64,000 nucleotides of DNA from Rallus limicola. Lineage: Eukaryota > Chordata > Aves > Gruiformes > Rallidae. The number at the start of each line of letters is the position of its first letter. Positions within the stretch are counted from its first letter, which is position 1. The notes under the pieces were generated by a model. It was given only the letters and a program-made list of their open reading frames with translations, searched no databases and was not told the DNA's origin. The position numbers and the translations under genes were made by a program. Positions 12,801 through 24,348 of the stretch are shown here, one piece after another. Where the stretch lies: positions 4,018,501-4,082,500 of the forward strand of contig JAKCOZ010000041.1 of NCBI GenBank assembly GCA_022605955.1. The letters are read 5' to 3'.

Positions 12801-13876
12801 ACCCTTTGCAATAACCTAAGTGGTATAACTACTTCCAAAGGCATGAAACACACCAGTGAGCAGTTTGATTTAGCCTTAGTCATGTGGTTAGCACTGAAAA
12901 AAGCTCCTTAAACAAACTTGTCTCATCGAGCATATTGAGAAGTAAAAGAAGCTGACCTAGAAGAATCTTTCTAGGCACAACAGAGAAGTGACATTGCAGA
13001 TCAGCAGCTTTAACAAAGTAAAGGAACTGACCCAGGGTAGGATTAGCTGGATAGGCAAGTACTGTGTTGTGAGCACCTGATTGAGCTGGGACAAGGCAGG
13101 AGATAAGAATAAAATACCTTTCAGCTTCTTGCAGGACCCATTGCTAAACATTCTGGGAAACAAGATAAATTCGAAGTAAGAGAATAATTAGCTTTTCTTC
13201 TGGAATGTAATTTGCAGTTCGTTCTGACTGAAGAAAAAGGAATGTTTTTCCTGTGGAAGAGGCTCAAAGGTACCTCACAATTTTGCTTTTTCTGATTGAT
13301 GCTCTCTCACGTAGCTGGTGGGAGCATTTGAAGTTGACTGAATGCAGATAAGAGGGCAGGATGGTTAAGATGTGTTCTTTTTACACATTGTTCTTCTGTA
13401 GTTTACAATCTGTCATTCAGACGTCCATTGAGTGTCAGCAAAGCAGACTTTCTCCTGGGTGAACAATATTAATTTAAAATACCGTTTTTTATAGAAAGCT
13501 TTAATCCAAAATCAATTTTATCATAACTGTATGCAAATGCCATAACTTTTCCTGAAAGTAACTGAAGACTCTCTGTGCCTCCTGCTGCAGATATATTTTG
13601 CTCATGTAATCTCTGGCAAAAATCATTTAATACTCACTCTAGACTTGGGTGCAATATACATCGAATACTATAGGTCTCCTTTGAGTAGATCAAGCTGCTT
13701 CAGAACTTGGTAGTATGTATTAATTACTTAAAGAATTACTAAATATGTAAATTGTATTTCTGAGTTTGGGGTTTACTTTTTTGTTTTTCATTTACATGTG
13801 ATTTGGCACTCCCATCTGACTTAAGATGGTTTATGAAAGCCCTACATTTCATCTTTGCAAGCTGCTACATTCTCAC
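6874..13876. other. No gene or repeat recognised
   Basis: I found no CR1, LTR or tRNA signature across this stretch. One strong acceptor-donor pair frames 9442-9530 (ttttcttctag before, gtaagg after) with an open frame, but its peptide is serine/proline-rich and unremarkable. Near 9960 a good acceptor (ctcttcagttttctacag) precedes a short open frame with the peptide YGEPCYEEACPDERENDVE that ends in TGA at about 10030. Neither is strong enough to call. An A-rich run sits near 10380. Confidence 0.4.
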
Positions 13877-13946
13877 CTGTAAACACATATTTTGAAATCC
13901 AGATTAAACAAAATGGCATACATGAGCCCTGTTGCAGCACTTAGAC
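13877..13946 (-). other. Weak candidate exon, minus strand, hydrophobic
   Basis: On the minus strand a moderate acceptor (attcatttgcag) and a good donor (ttacag then gtgaga) frame 70 bp. One frame reads LSAATGLMYAILFNLDFK, a membrane-like segment. The same frame stays open beyond the acceptor, so the evidence is slight. I do not recognise a family. Confidence 0.17.
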
Positions 13947-15935
13947 CTGCAAATGAATTTCTCTTGATAGCCCTCCAACAGTCTAAAGCCTGTTGGCCCC
14001 ATCTCACTTTTTCAAAGGGTGCCTGACTGGTCAGTAACTGAAGTCTGAAGATGCATAACGCATTATGTTTTTCTAAATACAATTAATTCACTATATGCTA
14101 TCTCAGCACATTCTCTTATCAATTATAGGCCTTTTTCTTCTAGTCTCAGGTTGTCTGTATATTTCTTTAGTCCATAATAACTGATGATTTCTACTAATTA
14201 TGCATATTTTCAGGCTTCAGTCTCTGTCAATGATATCAGTTCCTCAGTAGCACACATGAGCTTTTAGGACTTTAGATAGAACTTTTGGTGATACCCATCA
14301 GCTACCAGGACAGGGGTAAGCCAGAGTCCTTCAGTATTCACAAATACTCTGTTCATTATTTGCCTGCATGTTTCAGTCCCTGCAGCACCTCAGTTGCACA
14401 AAATAGGTAGGTGGTTGTGGGTTTTTTCAAGCTTGAACCATCAATATGCTGTTTCAAACCTTCACTTGAGCAAGAACGCTTTAGCCTAAAGTAGTCAGCA
14501 GCAACAGGAAGAATTCGCTTGGACTGTCTAATTATTATTTGTGGAGTGTCTCTGTTCAGTAATATTAATGACTGCATAAATAACAAAATAAGTTCTTCCA
14601 CTTTTTCAAGATGTAATTCTCTTTTAATACCCGACCTTCTCAAGTTTTAATAAACTTATTGAAATTCCTTTTTTTAATTATTAAACACTGTCACTATAAA
14701 GAGAGAGAAAAGGCCTTGGATATTGCCTGTGGTTTAGGTATCATAAACAAGAGTTTTGCCTTTCAAATGTCAGTTGTCAAACACTGTGTTGAACACGTCT
14801 CTCATTTAAGAATGATGGTAGCTACACTGCCTGAACTGCTTTAAAATATCAATCTATGGATATCACCAGTGCAGTCCATTTTTCTGCCTTCATAGGATAT
14901 CCAGCTGAAATCTAACTCAGTTTAGAAAACAAAGGGTAGCCTCATTTGTGCAAGCCTTATTGTACAACGATTACCAAGTGTGTATGTACTGTGTTGGTTA
15001 TAAACAACACTAGCACCAAGAATTGCCCCAAAGTCCTACTAGTAAAGGAATGACAATCTACAATCTTTACATTGTGTATTCCTCAAACTTTTCCCATATC
15101 TAAGCTTAGAAACTATATGTTTAGAAACTATGTGTTTTTATTTTTAGAAACTCTATGTTTCTAGAAACATTTGTGAGCAAACAGACTCTTCCCCCTGTTT
15201 TCTTCAAACACACATCACACCCCAGAAACCTGAATGGCAACTCAGCTACATGAATGTGACGTTAACAGATGAAGACAATAACAGTGGAAGATGTGAAATC
15301 ACTGGCTGTGACTCACTTGGTGAAGACATACCTATTTCTCTCCAGGGAAAGACATTTGTGTGACATGTCAAAAGATCTGTAACCAGTAGCCAGAACCACC
15401 AGGAAGAAAGACCTCAAGGACTAATGAATCTTTTGGAAAAAACCCTGTTTAAGTAAAAAGGTTATCCACACACAAGCTAAAGGAGCTTTGAAAAATCTTC
15501 AGGTAAATCAGAACCCCCTGCAAACTAGTAACAAGTGCCAGAGCAGTACAGTTGAACTACCCTTGTAAATGGAGCAGGAGGAAGGGAATGATTTTCATAA
15601 GATAGGTTAGGAAAAAAATGACCCCAAACTTCCAGAACATTTTTGTCTAGGTTTTACTTAAGTATCTCTATGTGTTTGTCAACGACTTAAAGAAGAAATT
15701 TGAAGGTTTTTTTCTTGCTTGTGTTTTCTGAAACTATATTTTATTTACCATTATTGGAGTGCTTGAGTAACAACTTTTGCTACCTCATACCCTAAAAAAC
15801 AGTTTGGAAAATTGTGAAACCCTATTTGAGGCAGAGAGTAGTCTCCTAAAAAGCTAGAATCCCATCTACAGCCATCTTAGCTCTGTAAAACAGATCATTA
15901 TTTGATTATCAGACACACATGCCAAGTCATAAATT
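13947..15935. other. No gene recognised; short degenerate tandem repeat at 15106-15169
   Basis: The only structure noted is about four degenerate copies of a ttagaaactatgtg-like unit between 15106 and 15169. The rest is AT-rich sequence with no coding or mobile-element signature. Confidence 0.45.
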
Positions 15936-16030
15936 TAATATTAAAGTCAGTGATGGGACCTGAACCTTGATCTGGTGACTTCCCAGGTGAGTGCTCTGCA
16001 CTTGAGGTAATAGAGTAATTAGACAGCTTT
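15936..16030 (-). mobile_element. Ancient tRNA-derived SINE (amniote MIR-like) fragment
   Basis: Read on the minus strand the segment contains cagagcactcacctgggaag and then ggttcaggtcccatc. This order matches the tRNA-like head of old amniote SINEs: a decayed A-box region near 15991-16007, then a B-box-like ggttcaggtcc at 15956-15966. Further along the minus strand, tttatgacttggcatg resembles the MIR body. It does not fold as an intact tRNA and has no acceptor stem, so I do not call a tRNA gene. The exact family is unresolved. Confidence 0.5.
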
Positions 16031-16932
16031 TCCCTCTGAAGGATAATTGCTAATACATGTTAGCTGTTGGAGAGGAAGCCCTCCTGAGGAGCAGATCTGG
16101 GTTTCCTTTTTCATTAAAAAGAAACTTAACTTTTTCAGTGGTTAACCTTCAGCATATTAAAATGTTTTAATGCCTAAGTTAGACAGAAGTGTTCCTCTGA
16201 GTAACAAACAATTATACATAGCAGACAAGAGGGAAAGTAGGACTGTGGTTCTGGGACAAACCTGTGGTGACACTTAGGTAAAAGTTGCCCTGCTAATCGT
16301 TCTGTCAGGCATAACCCACCAGGCTACAAGTTAGCATACACCTAGTACAGCTGGTGATAAAGGGAATAGCTCAAATAAACCCATGGGATCCACAAGAAGC
16401 TCATAAGCAGCCTATATCTTATCTACAATTAACATTTTTCAGAGGTGATACATGAGATGCGTCATACTATGTGTGTGCAAATCTCTCTGCTGATGAAGTG
16501 GTTTTGGAGAGTTATAAGCCTGTGTATGTGTATACATTAAATAGATCATATTAATAAATGTAATTTGATCTAAATCTATTCTAATCATAGCATATTAAGA
16601 GTACCTTGGCCCATACCAAAACAGAATATCACATATCCTGAGCCTTAAAAATGAGAGATACTCAGAAATTCTGATAGATGAAAGAAAATTGTACAACATG
16701 TGAATACAAAATGTAACACCATGTCAGAAGCTCAGTTTGGTCTGAAACATGCAGAAGTTTTCCTATTAACATGAATTAAACCAGGTTGAGAGTCTAAATC
16801 ATTTTGGTCTGATCCTGTCTTCCCTTATATGTTCTAGGATCATTATAAAGACTGAATGTCCAGTGGGTGTGAAATTGCAGCTAGTGCATCCAGTCTCAGA
16901 ATTTAAATACCATGATTTTAATTTCCTTTTAG
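16031..16932. other. No gene or repeat recognised
   Basis: The block is AT-rich unique sequence. No CR1, LTR or protein-like frame is visible. Confidence 0.5.
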
Positions 16933-17001
16933 GTATTTTACTTCCAGAAAATGTTTTTGCTGTCAGAAGCACAACAGAAGATATATCTCAATATATTGCA
17001 G
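16933..17001 (+). other. Candidate exon, 69 bp, reading frame ambiguous
   Basis: A strong acceptor (tttaatttccttttag) and a strong donor (atattgcag then gtgagc) frame a 69-bp block. All three frames are open. The third reads LLPENVFAVRSTTEDISQY, which looks protein-like, and its phase fits the candidate exons at 6728 and 60636. The first reads FYFQKMFLLSEAQQKIYL and would instead fit the exon at 17838. Because the frames conflict and the block is short, chance cannot be excluded. Confidence 0.25.
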
Positions 17002-17837
17002 GTGAGCACATCCCATTGCTGGATACATTCCTTGGGCTTCATCTGTCTGGTAACTTTGACTGAGAGCAGCAAAAATCCCTTCAGCTGGATCTCAGTGCTA
17101 ATGTGAGATAGATTTGTACAGCAGAGCATACTTTCCCTAATTCCAATTTATTATTTTTCTTCCTTCTTTCAAAAGTTTTCTGCAGCATCTCTTTCTTTCC
17201 ATATCTTTCCAGGATGAACTGGCATTCATGAAACTCAGCAATTCCTGTCAATCACTAAGAGTTAAGGCCACTTCCAGAAAATCTGAACTATCAGCATGGC
17301 AGCATTAGTGCTGCAGGGACAAGTGAGGTGTCAGCAGTAGTAGATGGAGCCATTTACAAATTGCATTAGAAAAAGATAGGGTCTGATTACTGACCCCTGG
17401 AAACAGAGTGAAAACCCATTATAGCATTTTTGGTTACCATCCCAGACTGCACAGTAATTCTCATACTACACAATAATAAAGCACCCTTTTGTTTTCAGGC
17501 TGCATGTCCCCATTGCACTCCTTTCTAGTCAGCACCAACAGTATGCCAGTTATTTTCTTCTGGAGCAGATACAGAGCCAAGTTTTTGTCCATAAGCACTT
17601 TCTGCAGCCTGCTCTGCAGTGCTGTTTTCACGTCTAGGAATATCACCTTGCACATTCCATCTAAACATCAGCTTGAATAACTGTATATGCTGGACACTCA
17701 GCTTAGACTTTTTCAAATAGATGGTAGTTTTCTTGAATTTCTTTTCACAAATATATATCTGCATGTATATAAACCAAACATTTTATCCTGAGAACAAGAG
17801 ATGACTCACTTTTTCTATTTATGGTCTTCCTCCATAG

Positions 17838-17890
17838 ACCTGCTACATTCTCACAGATAATCCCTTGACATTCATGTACCTACTTGGAGA
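17838..17890 (+). other. Candidate exon, 53 bp
   Basis: An excellent acceptor (ttatggtcttcctccatag) precedes 53 bp, and a donor (cttggaga then gtaagt) follows. Only one frame is open; it reads TCYILTDNPLTFMYLLG and meets stops immediately outside both splice sites. A second consensus donor lies 27 bp downstream (tgtgag then gtaagg) but would bring in a stop. I do not recognise the peptide. It is too short to rule out coincidence. Confidence 0.25.
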
Positions 17891-20355
17891 GTAAGTTCCT
17901 TGTAGTACCAGTGTGAGGTAAGGCCATGCCATTGTACTTGGCTACAGCTGGGAATTAGAGATACACAACACTAAGGCCCACATCTTCAAAATTATTTATG
18001 CACCTGTCTTCTTAACTACAGTCATGGATTTCAAAAGAGCACATCCATAATGAAACAGAAAACTGAAATAAACTTTCTGGAATCTTGTATTACTGATATT
18101 TCCTATTCCCAAATACAGGAAGTTTGCACATGCCAAGTTTGCTTGCACCATACAGGACCTCAGAGCCCCGTAGCCCCATCTTTACACAGGAAGGCAGCAC
18201 ACGTGCAAGCATGCAGACTTCATCATTTAGAGTTTTATGGATTAAAAGACAGAGAGAGGAAGGTTTCCATTGCAACATAAAGCACGAAAAGGAGAGGAGC
18301 AGTAAGACCTTTGCCACCTGACTGCCAACATGTCGCAGGAAGGATAATTAACAAGACCTTGGGTTTGCATCATCATCAGCACTTTGCTAAGGCCACGAGC
18401 ATGAATTGCACAAGGAAGCTACTTGTGGTGCTGGCCAACAGCTGTCCTTGGAGAACCAGCTCAAGAGTGCAGTGACCTATAAAACTCATTTTACAGACTG
18501 GAGATTCTGGGTCCAGTTTGTGCTGTTGGAATTAAACCATCTTAAAAAGAAGTTCAGTTTTGGGGTTGGGTGGATGGTGGTTCTTCCAACTGTAGTTGGG
18601 AAGGCTCTCACAGGGCTGTGAGACACCCCTGTACACAACTCTGTCATTAAAGATGCTGTGTGAATGCTTTGAAGTGGGAAACTATTTAACAAATTCTGCA
18701 TCTTTGTTGGCAGTTTACAATTCTGTAATTTATTCATCCCTGCTCTATCTGCCAAACCCTTTCAAATTTTTACTCTATTAATTGGACACCAACAGAGTAC
18801 ATTATGAGTATCTGATATTCATCCTATTATTTCTGATTCTCCTCTGATGAGGAGAGTTCTTGGCAGCCAACTTCCACTGTGGCCACTCCAGCTTTCCCGA
18901 GCTACAGTAGCTTTCTGATGAACATTCTTTAATAATCACTTAAAATTTACTGTTTTGACAATATTGCTGCCATTAAATTTACTTGTTTGAATATTCATAG
19001 AAGTCAGCTGCAACAATATAAATCAAATATGTTACTGAATATAAATTAATATGTATTAATCTAATAATTTGCTGTTATTTAAATATGAGGTTAATAATTC
19101 AGTCTGTCTTATTGCTGATGTTGAAGTTTTGATAACATTTTGGTTAGACAGGCAGTATTTTCAAGGATTTGCAGTCACTACCTTTTATGTTCCAACTGAT
19201 GTGCACACCATAGTTTTATTACAGTTTATTTATTAAGCTGGATCTGAAAAAGCTATTAGTTAGCATATTAAACCTGACAATAACCATATAATCATTTTTG
19301 CTCTAAAATTTATTTATAAATATGTCCTGAATTACATTTTTCTTTCCAATGTCTAGGATCCAAAGAAGTAGTTTAACTGAATTTGGTTGGGTGTGCCATT
19401 ATTTGCTTTGCCCATCTGAATTTCCTGACTGGGTTATTCAGCATCATGTTTGGCACAGACATTTTAATCTGCCTAGCACAGATAATTATTTTCTCTGGTT
19501 TTATTTCAGAATTTCTTCATATCTATTTAGATTAACCCAATATTTATTAAAGGAGCAAGCTGTGTTATGATGCTGGCCTAGGAGTTTATTGATCTGTCTT
19601 AAAGTATGAAAGAAAAGATATGATCCATGTGGCATAATGACCATTCAGTAGTCAAAGAGGCAATTACCAAGTCAATGTTAGCAAGGAGTTCAGGACTTCA
19701 GCATGACAAGATGGAGCAGAACAGTTGCTGCATGAAGTCAGGGGTTCTGTATCTGCTTTGTGCTCATTCCATTAATCCAAAATCACAGACTCAACAGATC
19801 CATGCATAAGGAGACCAAATTTTGGTAGCGTTGCTATTGAATAGCGAGCCTTTAAGCATGGACATGGAGATTGTACATAGGTTTGGGTTTTTTTTTTTTT
19901 TCATGTTCTTGTGCAATATAAATTTGCTTTTGGGGGATACTTAGTTCCCATTCACTTCTTTTTTTGATTTTGAAATGGAAAAAGTACCCAAACCAACAAC
20001 AAATTGGAGTTTTCTACTCACTGAAACTTCCGGAATATAATTATTCCTCTAGGGTTGTTCTAGTTTTACATAATTTTGCATTAGCCTAAATTTTCTTAGG
20101 TGCCTTTAAATGTTACTGTAAATCCCTTCACCCATTTCCAGTTTAGCAAATCAGCTTTCTCTTTGTTTAACCCTTTATGACGAAGATAATTTAAAGGCAT
20201 TCTTCTCCCCTCATCTTACTTTCCTGTCAGGGAAGGCAGCAGGCCTGTCGGCAGCCTGACTCTCTTCACCAAAGACACAGGCCCTGATAGTATCCTCGTG
20301 TTCCCATGAGACAGGAAAAGCTACTCATGCTGAGAGGATTTTAATAATCGCATTC
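17891..20355. other. No gene or known repeat recognised
   Basis: The block is unique AT-rich sequence; 18960-19320 is especially rich in A and T. Short overlapping ORFs near 18050-18320 on both strands have no recognisable domain. Confidence 0.45.
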
Positions 20356-20715
20356 TTGGTGACAGGGGTACAGACTACCCTAAACCAAGAAGAAGTTATA
20401 GGAAGGTACTTGGGAGTAACAGAACATATTAAGAACCAGCCATAATAAGATGGTCAAACCAGCAGGTGTGCAGATGCTTTTAGACATCAAAGGTAAACGA
20501 ACGATACTCAGCTATAAGAGATGTTTATCAGAGCTCATTATAATCACTAACCAATTAGTGGGGTGTAAACAGTGTATGTAACCAATTAGCAGTTTTTTAG
20601 CTTGCCATGTTTGCAGTAACAAATGTATAGAATCTGTGTGATTTCACCCAATAAATGGCTTCACCTAAAATTCATATCAAATTACGTGTTGCCCATCACC
20701 GATCTCTGCACTTCC
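20356..20715 (+). mobile_element. Possible solo LTR, family unknown
   Basis: The segment has an LTR-like order of signals: two ccaattag boxes (about 20551 and 20582), a weak TATA-like gtatagaat near 20625, an aataaa polyadenylation signal at 20650-20655, then a short T/G-containing tail (ttacgtgttgcc). I cannot see terminal TG/CA ends, target duplications or homology to the other LTRs here. It is an inference from layout alone. Confidence 0.27.
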
Positions 20716-21194
20716 CAAGTTATCAAATGAGACCCTGGGAATCACTAAGGCTACAAGGGAATTTTTCACACAGGCACTCCAATGCCCTGACCACATCTGG
20801 GGTTGACCAATTGCATTTCATGCACAGTGCATGAACGTGTGCAAGAACCTCCTCTATGCACCGCCAGTTAGAGAGAGCACTATGGCTCAAATGGTATTTT
20901 TCAGATTGCTAAGAATGCTTTATGGAGAGAAATATATATCTGCCAGCAAAGCATTTTCCAAATGAAGACAGAGCATAAAACCACCCTGCAAGTAACACAA
21001 ACTGGTAATGGTGACATTTTGCAGTGTAACTGCATTTGCTAGCACAGTAATAAGAAGTAAAGAGCAAGGTTTTTGTGTGCATGCAAAGTTGACAGCATTA
21101 GAGTGCTGCCTGGGATGGAAAAATACAGTAGAGGCCTCTGCAGTGCCAGGAAGGATTTCTTCCTGACAACAGAAAGTCTCCTGTCTTTCTTGGG
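20716..21194. other. No gene or repeat recognised
   Basis: Unique sequence lying between the possible LTR and the inverted repeat. A minus-strand ORF overlaps the left arm of the repeat but shows no recognisable domain. Confidence 0.45.
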
Positions 21195-21551
21195 CTGCAG
21201 ACCTACCAGCCAGGTCCTTCAGGGGTAAGGTAGAGCACACCCTATGCTTGTCAGTTCCACTGGTACAGCTACAAGCAAGTGTCTAGATCACACATAAAAG
21301 TGTGATTTTATACACTCAATATTAAGTCATCCGTTTACAATCTGTGTTGCTCTTCTCTTTTGCAAGCATTTGTCTCATTTCAGGGAAAGAACACCAAGTT
21401 CCAGCATAAGCAGAACATAAGAACACTTTTTCCAGCATAAGAACACTTTTATGTGTGATCTAGATGCTTGCTTGTAGCTGTACCAGTGGAACTGACAAGC
21501 ATAGGGTGTGCTCTCCCTTACCCCTGAAGGACCTGGCTGGTAGGTCTGCAG
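21195..21551. repeat. Near-perfect inverted repeat: 109-bp arms, 139-bp spacer
   Basis: The left arm (21195-21303) is the reverse complement of the right arm (21443-21551) with no indels and only three mismatches in 109 bp (one near 21231, two adjacent near 21280). Both arms start at ctgcag on their outer side and end at aaaagtgt on the inner side. The spacer (21304-21442) carries a partial direct duplication: ttccagcataag and gaacactttt each occur twice around 21400-21450. No terminal repeats, target duplication, transposase, CR1 or LTR signature is visible. High arm identity implies recent origin, for instance an inverted duplication by template switching, or an uncharacterised fold-back element. 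Transcribed from either strand it would make a long hairpin RNA. Confidence 0.95.
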
Positions 21552-21559
21552 AGCCACTA

Positions 21560-23589
21560 TCAAGTTACTCTTTCCCCAGGAAAGAGCAAATGCCACCTTC
21601 ACTGGTGCAAATGAAGAATGGGTAAAAAAGGTGTGGTGTTTTGGGGGTCTTTTTGGTGGGTTTGATGGTTTTGTGGGTTTTATGGTTGGGTTTTTTTTAA
21701 TGAAATCTGCTTCTGAAAGGGTAAGGGAATAGGGGACTTGGCTACAATGAATGCTCTACTTTATACATCAAATGCTTTAAACCACTTACCCTTTTTTGCC
21801 TGCAACTTTAAAGAAAGGTTAGAAATAGTTTTAGAGGTGATTGTCAAGGAAGTACATAGGTCACAGTCTCTGTACTTGCAAATCTGGATCTTTTCTCATT
21901 ATTTAATTTTGTGCAGTGGCAAAACAGAACTTTCTCGACTCACTTATTCCATAAATAATAATCTAACAGTCTCCAGAGAGCAAGATGAAATCCACCGACA
22001 TTTTTTCCCTCAATTTTGAAAAATTAGAGGCATTTAATTACCTGAGGGGAACAGAACACGTTATCTACATGCTCATGATATAAAATTTTAAAAATTTGCA
22101 ACACTTGGTAACTGAGGCAGAAGAGCTATACTGATTTAAACTTGTGAGAAATTCAGCAGCATACTGACATTAGGAAAACAAGAATTTATGTAAATCTATC
22201 TCTCAGAGGATAACAGATCTATTTTCATAGTCTGGAGACTGCAAATGTTGGCTGGCAGAGGGCTAGGTTCACTTCAGAAACTAAAAGATGTCTTTAACTC
22301 TTCACACAAAATCCTAAGTCAGCTGATAGCTGAAGTGAGATGAGATTTTCCTGTTTCTTGTCTTGTCATCCCATATTGATTTATTTGAGCTTCTTTTTAA
22401 TTTAAAGGAAAATTTCAAGACAACTGTCTGGTTACAGAAAATGTATAAAAATTGCTAGGTCAGAGCATTAATGAACCTCAGTGCAGAAGTGTTTTTCCCC
22501 AAGTAATTTCTCCAAGTCACATCACTGCCCTTTATTGCATCTTTCTTCATATGGATATTTTTTGTTGTGTTCTCTTCTGATTTCCTAGCAATTCCTAATG
22601 TTCTACTTAGTGTTTTGGCAGCAAATCAGCACTAACCTGACATCTTAAGAGAGCAATTTAGTATGACTTTAAGATGTCTTTTGTGAATGGCAATATTTAA
22701 TTTGGAGCCCATAGTAACATAAGTAAACTTAGAATTACTTTCCCCTCTATAAACAATACTTTGAATTAATTGTTCAATAACTCAATATTAAGTGATCCTC
22801 CTGTAACTTTTCCATGTCTGCTACAGATTAAATTCTCCTGCATAAAATTACATCAAGCTAACTTTGTCAGACAAGGTCTCTCTAAATACACAGCACGAAG
22901 TTTAGCACAGAGCCCTGTGAGACCTTATTAATAACCTCCTTCCAGCATGAAACTGTAGCTGTTTTGTCCTTTGTTTTTATTTTTTAACCAATTATTGGTT
23001 CACAGAACAAACTTGCCCTCCAAAACCAGAGAGGCTCAGATCAGCCTTAGCCACATCGTGTGCTTGTGGCTGGTGCTGGGGATGTCCTCAGTCACTATGT
23101 TTGTACATACCAGGTCCAGCATTTCTGTCATGAAAAAAGTATCTTACACCCAAAATTCACACAGACTCCCACACCTCTGTCTGCACAGAATGTAGTAGTG
23201 TGGGGAAAAGCCTTGAGCTGTGGAAATCGCCCACATACATAGCCATAATCCTTTCAACACATGAGCTAATTCATGAAGCAGCAGATTCAGGAAAAGCAGA
23301 GGGTATGCTTTTGTACTCTCGCCAGAGACAGCTTCAACATAAGGTGGTGATACAGATGTCTTTTTAAACGTATCAGAGTCTGTAACGGTTCCTAACTGTC
23401 CATTAATTGCACAACAGGACTGCAGTTCTGGATGTCTCCGGCTGCTGCTCATGTCCCAGGAAGTTTGGTCCTGGTGAGAGGGGTTGCCAAGTGTAATGGT
23501 GGTGGAGTCACAACTTGCTTACTGGTTTTGTTGGTTGTGGACCCTTGAAAGTTTGACATGCTGTTTCCACTCAGCACTGTGAACTTGTT
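21560..23589. other. No gene; includes a GT-rich stretch
   Basis: A G/T-rich low-complexity tract (gtggtgttttgggggtcttt and similar) runs from about 21630 to 21700. The remainder is unique sequence without recognisable coding or mobile features. Confidence 0.45.
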
Positions 23590-24348
23590 ATATGGACAAG
23601 CTAGAGAGGTGGGCCTTTGTAAACTTCATGGAGTTCAAACCTGGCTACCAACACAGGTTGGGGGATGACATGGTAGAGAGCATCCTTGTGGAAAAGTATT
23701 TGGGGGTCCTGATGGGTGAAAAGCTAGACATGAGCCAACAATGTGCACTTGCAGCCCAGAAGGCCAATTGCATCCTGGGCTAGATCATAAGACGTGTGGC
23801 CAGCAGACAGAGATGTGATTCTACTCTACTCTTGTAGGACCCTACCTGCAGTGCTGCGTTTAGCTCTGGGGCCCTCAGCATAAAGACATGGACCTCTTGG
23901 AGCAGGTCCAGAGGATTCCGTGAGGATGATCTGAAGGCTGGAGCACCTCTTCTATGAAGACAAGCTGAGCGAGTTGGGCTCATTCAGCCTGGAGAAGAGG
24001 CGGCTCAGGGGAGACCTTAGAGCCCCTTCCAGTCACTGAAGGGACCTACAGGAAAGCTGTGTAGGACTGTTTGTAAAGGCAGATATCAACAGGATGAGGG
24101 GCATTGGTTTTCAACTGGAGCATGTCAGGTTTAGATGAGACCTTAAGAAGTTGTTCTTCACTCCAAGGGCGGTGAAACACTGGGACAGGTTGCTGCGAGA
24201 GTAGGCCCCATTCCTGGAGACATTTAAGGTCTGACCTGATGAAGCTCTGAGCAGCCTGATCTAGCTAAGGTGTCCATTCTTACTACAGGGTGGTTGGACT
24301 AGATGGCCTTTAACAGTCCCTTCCAACCTAACGCAGTCTGTGACTTGA
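23590..24348 (+). mobile_element. CR1 LINE, ORF2 C-terminal half plus 3' end
   Basis: From 23592 the plus strand encodes CR1 ORF2 residues: [26 protein letters not shown] and [19 protein letters not shown], followed by a stop codon. Downstream, in other frames, are sequences for the later parts (ttcagcctggagaagaggcg), and the 3' block ends near 24348 with tggttggactagatggcc and cccttccaacctaa. Several frameshifts and stops make it a dead, 5'-truncated copy. About a dozen codons are missing between FMEFKPG and YQHRLG, compared with other CR1 copies. Confidence 0.92.

Noticed and set aside
15936..16030. Functional tRNA gene
   Set aside because: The B-box-like core is present but there is no acceptor stem or cloverleaf; a SINE remnant explains it better.
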